Below, piece after piece: positions 58,068-64,000 of a stretch of 64,000 nucleotides of DNA. Source of the DNA: Burkholderia anthina (lineage in GTDB: Bacteria; Pseudomonadota; Gammaproteobacteria; Burkholderiales; Burkholderiaceae). The translations under genes and the position numbers were made by a program. The notes beneath the pieces are model-generated. The model had not been told where the DNA came from, ran no database searches, and saw nothing but the letters and a program-made list of their open reading frames with translations. How positions within the stretch are numbered: position 1 is the stretch's first letter; each line of letters opens with the position of its first letter. The stretch is from assembly GCF_902498995.1 (NCBI RefSeq), contig NZ_CABVLY010000032.1:1-64000 (forward strand), read 5' to 3'.

Positions 58068-58530
58068 GGGCATTCCTTGGGTGATGAGCGAAGAGCGGGC
58101 GCGGGCCCGGTGGCGCAGCAAGGGGAACCTGCCCGAGGGGCCGGGGCGCGATCGGAGGGCCAATCGCATCGCTGCGCGCGTAGCCCGCTATTTTACCCGA
58201 TTCAGGCCGGTTTTCGGCGGAATTCGCGCAGGTTCGGCGCGCCGCTCACCACCGGCGAAACAAACGGGGTACGACCGGCCGGATGCTGATACGGAGGATG
58301 CGGCGCTGCACCAACGTGCGTCATTTAGGGGGTGTACACTAGGCGACCCTTAGAAATCGTTCAGTACTTTGTACTTTCTTCTTGCCACTACCCGCCAAGG
58401 TTCGATGGCGTGCCGACCCGGCGCGTCGCGTGCCGTCTCGCAGTCGACCATCCCCTCGATTCAAGCAGACGCGGCTGAAGGTGCTGTGTACTGAACCGTC
58501 AAAATTTCGCATGTCTCTCGCAGGTCAATC
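58068..58530. other. 463-bp divergent region between pyrE and maeB
   Basis: No gene. GC-rich near pyrE, then AT-richer at 58310-58400 with TACACT (58335-58340) and the small palindrome AGTAC-TTT-GTACT (58363-58375). The maeB leader from there is about 170 nt. Confidence 0.5.
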
Positions 58531-60801
58531 ATGGACGAACAACTGAAGCAGGCAGCTCTCGCGTATCACCTGAACCCGAAACCCGGCAAGATTTCGGTCA
58601 CCCCGACCAAGCCGCTGTCGAACCAGCTCGATCTGTCGCTCGCGTATTCGCCGGGCGTCGCCGCTGCGTGCGACGCGATTTACGCCGATCCGCTCGACGC
58701 GCAGAAGTACACGTCGCGCGGCAACCTCGTCGGCGTCATCACCAACGGCACGGCCGTGCTCGGCCTGGGCAACATCGGCCCGCTCGCCGCGAAGCCGGTG
58801 ATGGAAGGCAAGGGCTGCCTGTTCAAGAAGTTCGCGGGCATCGACGTGTTCGACATCGAGCTGGCGGAATCCGACCCCGACAAGCTCGTCGAGGCGATCG
58901 CGATGCTCGAGCCGACGCTCGGCGGCATCAACCTCGAGGATATCAAGGCGCCGGAGTGCTTCTACATCGAGCAGAAGCTGCGCGAGCGCATGAAGATCCC
59001 CGTCTTCCACGACGACCAGCACGGCACCGCGATCATCGCGTCGGCCGCGATCCTGAACGGCCTGAAGGTCGTCGGCAAGAAGCTGTCGGAAGTGAAGCTC
59101 GTGTGTTCGGGCGCGGGCGCGGCAGCGATCGCGTGTCTGGACCTGCTGGTGAACCTCGGCCTCACGAAGTCGAACATCCTCGTCGCCGATTCGAAGGGCG
59201 TGATCTACGAAGGGCGCGGCAACCTCGATCCGTCGAAGCAGCGCTATGCGGCGACCACCGACGCACGCACGCTCGCCGATGCGATCGTCGGCGCGGACGT
59301 GTTCCTCGGCTGCTCGAGCGCGGGCGTGCTGAAGCAGGACATGGTCAAGACGATGGGCGAGCGCCCGCTGATCCTGGCGCTCGCGAACCCGGAACCGGAA
59401 ATCCGCCCGGAAGACGCGAAGGCCGTGCGTCCGGACGCGATCGTCGCGACCGGCCGTTCGGACTACCCGAACCAGGTCAACAACGTGCTGTGCTTCCCGT
59501 TCATCTTCCGCGGCGCGCTCGACGTCGGCGCGACGACGATCACGGAAGAAATGAAGCTCGCATGCGTGCGCGCGATCGCCGAACTGGCCGAGGAAACCGA
59601 CCAGAGCGAGGAAGTCGCGAAGGCGTATGAAGGCCACTCGCTCGAGTTCGGGCCGGACTACCTGATTCCGAAGCCGTTCGACCCGCGCCTGATCATCAAG
59701 ATCGCGCCGGCCGTCGCGCAGGCCGCGATGGATTCGGGCGTCGCCACGCGCCCGATCGAGGACATGGACGCGTACCGCGAGCAGCTCGGCACGACCGTCT
59801 ACCGCACGGGCATGGTGATGCGCCCGGTGTTCGCGACCGCGAAGAAGAAGCAGGCGCGCATCGTGTTCGCCGAAGGCGAAGACGAGCGCGTGCTGCGTGC
59901 CGCGCAGTTCGTGCTGCAGGAGAAGATCGCGAAGCCGATCATCGTCGGCCGTCCGTCGGTCGTCGAGATGCGTCTGCAGAAGATCGGCTCGAAGCTGAAG
60001 GCCGGCGTCGATTTCGAGATCGTGAATCCGGAAGACGACACGCGCTACCACCGCTACTGGCAGGCCTATCACGACATCGGCGCGCGCGACGGCGTGACGC
60101 CGGAAGTTGCGAAGGCCGCGCTGCGCAAGTTCAACACGCTGATTGGCGCGATGCTCGTGCACCTGGGCGATGCGGACGGGATGATCTGCGGGATGATCGA
60201 CACGTACCACACGCACCTGAAGTTCATCGAGCAGGTGCTGGGCCGTGCGAAGGGCGCCGAGCACTACGCGGCGATGAACCTGCTGATGCTGCCGGGCCGC
60301 AACCTGTTCCTGTGCGACACGTACGTGAACGAGCTGCCGAGCGCGGAACAGCTCGCCGACATGACGATCCAGGCGGCGGCCGAGATCGAGCGCTTCGGCA
60401 TCGCGCCGAAGGCCGCGCTGCTGTCGAACTCGAACTTCGGCAGCGCGCCGTCGGCGTCGTCGCGCCGCATGGCGGAAGCCCGCAAGCTGATCAGCGAGCG
60501 TGCACCGAACCTCGAAGTCGACGGCGAAATGCACGGCGACGCGGCCCTGTCCGAAGCGGTCCGCAAGGCTGCCTTCCCGGGCACGACGCTGTCGGGCGAA
60601 GCGAACCTGCTGATCATGCCGAATGTCGAAGCGGCGAACATCGCGTACAACCTGCTGAAGATGGTCGGCGGCGAAGGCGTGACGGTCGGCCCGTTCCTGC
60701 TCGGCGCAGCGAAGCCGGTCCATATCCTGACACCGGCCGCGACCGTGCGCCGGATCATCAACATGACGGCGGTGGCCGCCGCGAACGCGAACACGAAGTA
60801 A
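58531..60801 (+). CDS. maeB: NADP-dependent malic enzyme with C-terminal phosphotransacetylase-like domain
   Basis: Decarboxylates malate to pyruvate with NADP. 756 residues: malic enzyme N-terminal and NAD-binding domains (about 1-425: SLAYSPGVAAACDAI, GNLVGVITNGTAVLGLGNIG in part, FHDDQHGTAIIASAAILNG, FSGAGAAAIAC-type loop as VCSGAGAAAIACLD) and a PTA-like domain (about 430-756: ARIVFAEGEDERVLRAAQ, NLLIMPNVEAANIAYNLLK). The PTA part lacks catalysis in studied MaeB proteins and senses acetyl-CoA. ATG at 58531; monocistronic, terminator follows. Confidence 0.96.
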   Translation: MDEQLKQAALAYHLNPKPGKISVTPTKPLSNQLDLSLAYSPGVAAACDAIYADPLDAQKYTSRGNLVGVITNGTAVLGLGNIGPLAAKPVMEGKGCLFKKFAGIDVFDIELAESDPDKLVEAIAMLEPTLGGINLEDIKAPECFYIEQKLRERMKIPVFHDDQHGTAIIASAAILNGLKVVGKKLSEVKLVCSGAGAAAIACLDLLVNLGLTKSNILVADSKGVIYEGRGNLDPSKQRYAATTDARTLADAIVGADVFLGCSSAGVLKQDMVKTMGERPLILALANPEPEIRPEDAKAVRPDAIVATGRSDYPNQVNNVLCFPFIFRGALDVGATTITEEMKLACVRAIAELAEETDQSEEVAKAYEGHSLEFGPDYLIPKPFDPRLIIKIAPAVAQAAMDSGVATRPIEDMDAYREQLGTTVYRTGMVMRPVFATAKKKQARIVFAEGEDERVLRAAQFVLQEKIAKPIIVGRPSVVEMRLQKIGSKLKAGVDFEIVNPEDDTRYHRYWQAYHDIGARDGVTPEVAKAALRKFNTLIGAMLVHLGDADGMICGMIDTYHTHLKFIEQVLGRAKGAEHYAAMNLLMLPGRNLFLCDTYVNELPSAEQLADMTIQAAAEIERFGIAPKAALLSNSNFGSAPSASSRRMAEARKLISERAPNLEVDGEMHGDAALSEAVRKAAFPGTTLSGEANLLIMPNVEAANIAYNLLKMVGGEGVTVGPFLLGAAKPVHILTPAATVRRIINMTAVAAANANTK

Positions 60802-60842
60802 GTTCGCGCCCGCGTGTGCCGCGCGTCGTGCGCGGCGCAATG

Positions 60843-60880
60843 AAAAACGCCACGGAACCCGCGTTCCGTGGCGTTTTTTT
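60843..60880. terminator. Terminator of maeB
   Basis: AACGCCACGGAA/TTCCGTGGCGTT 12-bp stem, 6-nt loop, seven Ts; A-run on the left allows use by the convergent gene. Confidence 0.95.
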
Positions 60881-60947
60881 ATGGGCTTTCCGGTGAGCCA
60901 CGACAGTGCGGGCGGGCCTCCTGACCGCGAACGCCCGCCGTCCGCCG

Positions 60948-63900
60948 TTACGCGACCTGCTGGCGCGAATGGCCGCCCGTCGGCGAACGCCACTGCGTGA
61001 GCAGCGTGTTCCACTTCTGGCGTACCGCGCGCAGGTTGTTCTCCTTGACGTGGCCGTAGCCGCGAATGCCGTCCGGCAGCGCCGCGAGCTCGAGTGCGAG
61101 CGGGCGGTTGGCTGCGCTCAGCGTGGCCGTCACTTCGCCGATCAGCGCTTCGTACTCGCCGATCAGCGCGCGCTCGGTGCGGCGCTCCTCGGTGCGGCCG
61201 AACGGGTCGAGCCCGGTGCCGCGCAGAAACTTCGCTTTCGCGAGCAGCCGGAACGCCGACATCATCCACGGGCCGTACGCCTTCTTCACGAGATGGCCGT
61301 GTGCATCCGTCTTCGCGAACAGCGGCGGCGCGAGGTGGAATTTCAGCTTCCAGTCGCCTTCGAATTGCGACGACAGGCGTGCGAGGAACGCGGGATCGGA
61401 CTGCAGCCGCGCGACCTCGTATTCGTCCTTGTACGCCATCAGCTTGAACAGGTTGCGCGCGACCGCTTCGGTCAGCGGCTCCTGCACGGCGTCGCCGTCG
61501 GCCAGCGCGCGTTCGGCCGCCCGCACCTTGTCGACGAAGGCGGCATAGCGCGATGCATACGCGGCGTTCTGGTACGCGGTGAGGAACGTCACACGCTTCG
61601 CGATCAGTGCGTCGACCGCCTTCTTCGTGTGCAGCGCGATTACCGTGGCGCCCTGCGCCGGGCGTGCATCGCCGGCCGCAGCCTGCTTCACGCTCGCGAG
61701 GTCGTGCGCGGCGCGCCGGCCCCAGTCGAACGCCGCGCGGTTCTTCTCGACCGACACCGCGTTCAGCTCGATCGCGCGTTCGAGCGACGCGAGCGTGAGC
61801 GGCAGCCAGCCCTTCTGCCATGCGTAGCCGAGCACGAACGGGTTCGTGTAGATCGCGTCGCCGAGCAGCGCGAGCGCGAAGCGGTTCGCGTCGATGAAAT
61901 CGACGGCCTCGCCGGCTGCCGCGCGGATGTCGTTCTCCGCGGACAGGCCCGGGAACGCCCAGTTCGGATTCTTGATGAACTCGGCGGTCGGCGTCTGCGC
62001 GCTGTTGACGACCACGCGGGTCGTGTCGTGGCGCATCCGCGACGTGCATTCGTCGCCGGCCGTGACGATCGCGTCGCAGCCGATCACGAGGTCCGCTTCG
62101 CCCATCGCGATCCGCGTTGCGTGGATGTCGGTCGGCGCGTGCGAGATCTGCACGTGGCTCATCACGGCGCCGCCCTTCTGCGCGAGGCCCGTGACGTCGA
62201 GCACGGTCACGCCCTTGTTCTCCAGGTGCGCGGCCATCCCGAGCAGCGCGCCGATCGTGACGACGCCCGTGCCGCCGACGCCCGTGACGAGCACGCCGTA
62301 CGCACGCTCGATTGCCGGCAGCGTCGGTTCGGGAATCGGCGGCAGCGCACCGCCGTCGACCGCCACGGCCTTCGGCTTTTTCAACTGGCCGCCCTCGACC
62401 GTGACGAAGCTCGGGCAGAAGCCCTTCACGCACGAGAAGTCCTTGTTGCAGCTCGACTGGTTGATCTGGCGCTTCGTGCCGAACTCGGTTTCGAGCGGCT
62501 CGACCGACAGGCAGTTCGACTGCACCGAGCAGTCGCCGCAGCCTTCGCACACCGCATCGTTGATCACGACGCGCTTGGCCGGATCAGGATACGTGCCGCG
62601 TTTGCGGCGGCGGCGCTTCTCGGTCGCGCAGGTCTGGTCGTAGATCAGGATCGTCGTGCCTTCGATCTCGCGCAGCTCGCGCTGCACGTCGTCGAGCTGG
62701 TCGCGGTGATGGATCGTCACGCCCGGCGCGAGCAGCGCTTTCTGGCTGTCGTACTTTTCCGGCTCGTCGGTGACGATCACGATCTTCTTCGCGCCTTCGG
62801 ACGCGAGCTGGTGCGTGATCTGCGGCACCGTCAGCACGCCGTCGACCGGCTGGCCGCCCGTCATCGCGACAGCGTCGTTGTAGAGGATCTTGTAGGTGAT
62901 GTTCGCCTTCGACGAGATCGCCGCGCGCACCGCCAGCAGGCCGGAGTGGAAATAGGTGCCGTCGCCGAGGTTCGCGAACACGTGTTTTTCGTCGGTGAAC
63001 GGCGCCTGGCCGATCCACGGCACGCCTTCGCCGCCCATCTGGCTGAAGGTGCTCGTGTTGCGGTCCATCCACACGGTCATGTAGTGGCAGCCGATGCCGG
63101 CGATCGCGCGCGAGCCTTCCGGCACGTTGGTCGACGTGTTGTGCGGGCAGCCCGAGCAGAACCACGGCTTGCGCTCGGTCTGCACGTGCGGCTTCGCGAG
63201 CGCCATTTCCTTTGCGTTGATCACCGCGAGCCGCGCGGCGATGCGTGCGCGCACGTCGGACGGCAGTTCGAACTTGTCGAGACGCGTCGCGATCGCCTTC
63301 GCGATGATCGCGGGCGACAGTTCGTAGTGCGCGGGCAGCAGCCAGTTGCCCATCGGCACCGACCATTCGCCGCCGGCGCCGTCCTTCTCGTCGAACTTGC
63401 CGAACACGCGCGGCCGTTGCGCATCGGGCCAGTTGTACAGCTCTTCCTTGATCGCGTATTCGAGGATCTGGCGCTTTTCCTCGACGACGAGGATTTCGTC
63501 GAGGCCGCGCGCGAATGCCTGCGCACCCTGCGCTTCGAGCGGCCACACGCAGCCGACCTTGTAGAGCCGGATGCCGATCCGCGCGCAGGTTTCGTCGTCG
63601 AGGCCGAGGTCGGTCAGCGCCTGGCGCACGTCGAGATACGCCTTGCCGCCCGTCATGATGCCGAAGCGCGCCTGCGGCGAATCGATCTCGATCCGGTCGA
63701 TCTTGTTCGCGCGCACATACGCGAGCGCCGCGTACCACTTGTAGTCGAGCAGCCGCGCTTCCTGCACGAGCGGCGGATCCGGCCAGCGGATGTTCAGGCC
63801 GCCGTCCGGCATGATGAAGTCGGTCGGCAGCACGATCTCGGTGCGATGCGGGTCGATGTCGACCGATGCCGACGATTCGACCACGTCGGTCACGCACTTG

Positions 63901-64000
63901 AGCGCGACCCACAGACCCGAGTAGCGGCTCATCGCCCAGCCGTGCAGGCCGAAGTCGAGATATTCCTGCACGTTCGACGGGAACAGCACCGGCAGCCCGC
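60948..64000 (-). CDS. Indolepyruvate ferredoxin oxidoreductase family protein, fused subunits (N-terminus outside window)
   Basis: Partial: the frame is open to the right edge, so about 1,017 C-terminal residues are present of an expected 1,190 or so. It oxidatively decarboxylates aryl- (or branched) 2-oxo acids to acyl-CoA. Visible: end of the alpha PP domain, TPP-binding domain (AGIGCHYMTVWMDRN, GDGTYFHSGLLAVRA), cysteines of a CEGCGDCSVQSNC site, and the gamma/beta (IorB-like) domain from YGVLVTGVGGTGVVTIGALL, then a DUF6537-type tail. This single-chain form is common in proteobacteria that live aerobically. Convergent with maeB, separated by its terminator. Confidence 0.92.
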   Translation of the reverse strand, partial: GLPVLFPSNVQEYLDFGLHGWAMSRYSGLWVALKCVTDVVESSASVDIDPHRTEIVLPTDFIMPDGGLNIRWPDPPLVQEARLLDYKWYAALAYVRANKIDRIEIDSPQARFGIMTGGKAYLDVRQALTDLGLDDETCARIGIRLYKVGCVWPLEAQGAQAFARGLDEILVVEEKRQILEYAIKEELYNWPDAQRPRVFGKFDEKDGAGGEWSVPMGNWLLPAHYELSPAIIAKAIATRLDKFELPSDVRARIAARLAVINAKEMALAKPHVQTERKPWFCSGCPHNTSTNVPEGSRAIAGIGCHYMTVWMDRNTSTFSQMGGEGVPWIGQAPFTDEKHVFANLGDGTYFHSGLLAVRAAISSKANITYKILYNDAVAMTGGQPVDGVLTVPQITHQLASEGAKKIVIVTDEPEKYDSQKALLAPGVTIHHRDQLDDVQRELREIEGTTILIYDQTCATEKRRRRKRGTYPDPAKRVVINDAVCEGCGDCSVQSNCLSVEPLETEFGTKRQINQSSCNKDFSCVKGFCPSFVTVEGGQLKKPKAVAVDGGALPPIPEPTLPAIERAYGVLVTGVGGTGVVTIGALLGMAAHLENKGVTVLDVTGLAQKGGAVMSHVQISHAPTDIHATRIAMGEADLVIGCDAIVTAGDECTSRMRHDTTRVVVNSAQTPTAEFIKNPNWAFPGLSAENDIRAAAGEAVDFIDANRFALALLGDAIYTNPFVLGYAWQKGWLPLTLASLERAIELNAVSVEKNRAAFDWGRRAAHDLASVKQAAAGDARPAQGATVIALHTKKAVDALIAKRVTFLTAYQNAAYASRYAAFVDKVRAAERALADGDAVQEPLTEAVARNLFKLMAYKDEYEVARLQSDPAFLARLSSQFEGDWKLKFHLAPPLFAKTDAHGHLVKKAYGPWMMSAFRLLAKAKFLRGTGLDPFGRTEERRTERALIGEYEALIGEVTATLSAANRPLALELAALPDGIRGYGHVKENNLRAVRQKWNTLLTQWRSPTGGHSRQQVA

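Noticed and set aside
58525..62550. A 1,341-codon open frame on the minus strand through maeB
   Set aside because: It lies antisense to maeB and then follows the wrong frame of the indolepyruvate oxidoreductase gene; composition is Arg/Ala/His-rich as expected of GC-rich shadow frames.

Overview
The window is high-GC DNA with compact operons. Most gene families and the gene order are typical of a Burkholderia cepacia complex-like betaproteobacterium, probably the primary chromosome: a cheR-cheD-cheB-cheY-cheZ cluster next to flhB-flhA-flhF-flhG-fliA, an SAH riboswitch on ahcY followed by metF, and lipoproteins of families DUF2844, DUF3443 and DUF2957 that are concentrated in this genus. The assignment comes from recognising families and order, not from a database search.

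Layout. 1-4214: the tail of a chemoreceptor ending in a WETF tether, then adaptation and signalling genes. 4459-6876: an exported DUF2844/DUF3443 pair and a VOC protein. 6877-7229: a gap with a 15-bp hairpin and an 8-bp microsatellite, then flagellar export and regulation genes to 13858. 13900-16816: the methyl cycle, with an SAH riboswitch, ahcY, a small membrane protein and metF. 16911-32897: mostly housekeeping and metabolism: amidase, dienelactone hydrolase, nitronate monooxygenase, a Liv-type binding protein, MFS carrier, HugZ-like protein, H-NS, CDF transporter, Lrp regulator, exonuclease, MBL hydrolase, RlpA, RsmI/YraN, a SIS protein, a BON lipoprotein and cytochrome c.

32962-34984 is the accessory part. 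A tRNA-Ala(CGC) gene and its terminator are followed by a small lower-GC patch. It holds a 250-residue protein with an unassigned toxin-like C-terminus, a coupled DUF4279 (immunity-type) gene, a second eroded copy of that gene's 3' end, and a broken helix-turn-helix fragment. This is the best candidate for something undescribed.

34985-50299: glucarate dehydratase and its transporter diverge from a DUF2239/carotenoid oxygenase operon across a region rich in palindromes. They are followed by a MacB-like efflux operon, a small exported Lys/His/Ala-rich peptide, a Mut7-C protein, a beta-hydroxyacid dehydrogenase, a LysE exporter, and an MFS/LysR divergent pair. A compact candidate small RNA lies at 50386-50445: promoter, two identical CU-rich nonamers and a terminator within about 95 bp.

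50504-64000: an OmpW protein beside two paralogous DUF2957 lipoproteins, then argC, a WrbA-like flavoprotein, a PEBP-family protein, pyrE, maeB, and the 3' part of a fused indolepyruvate ferredoxin oxidoreductase that runs off the right edge.
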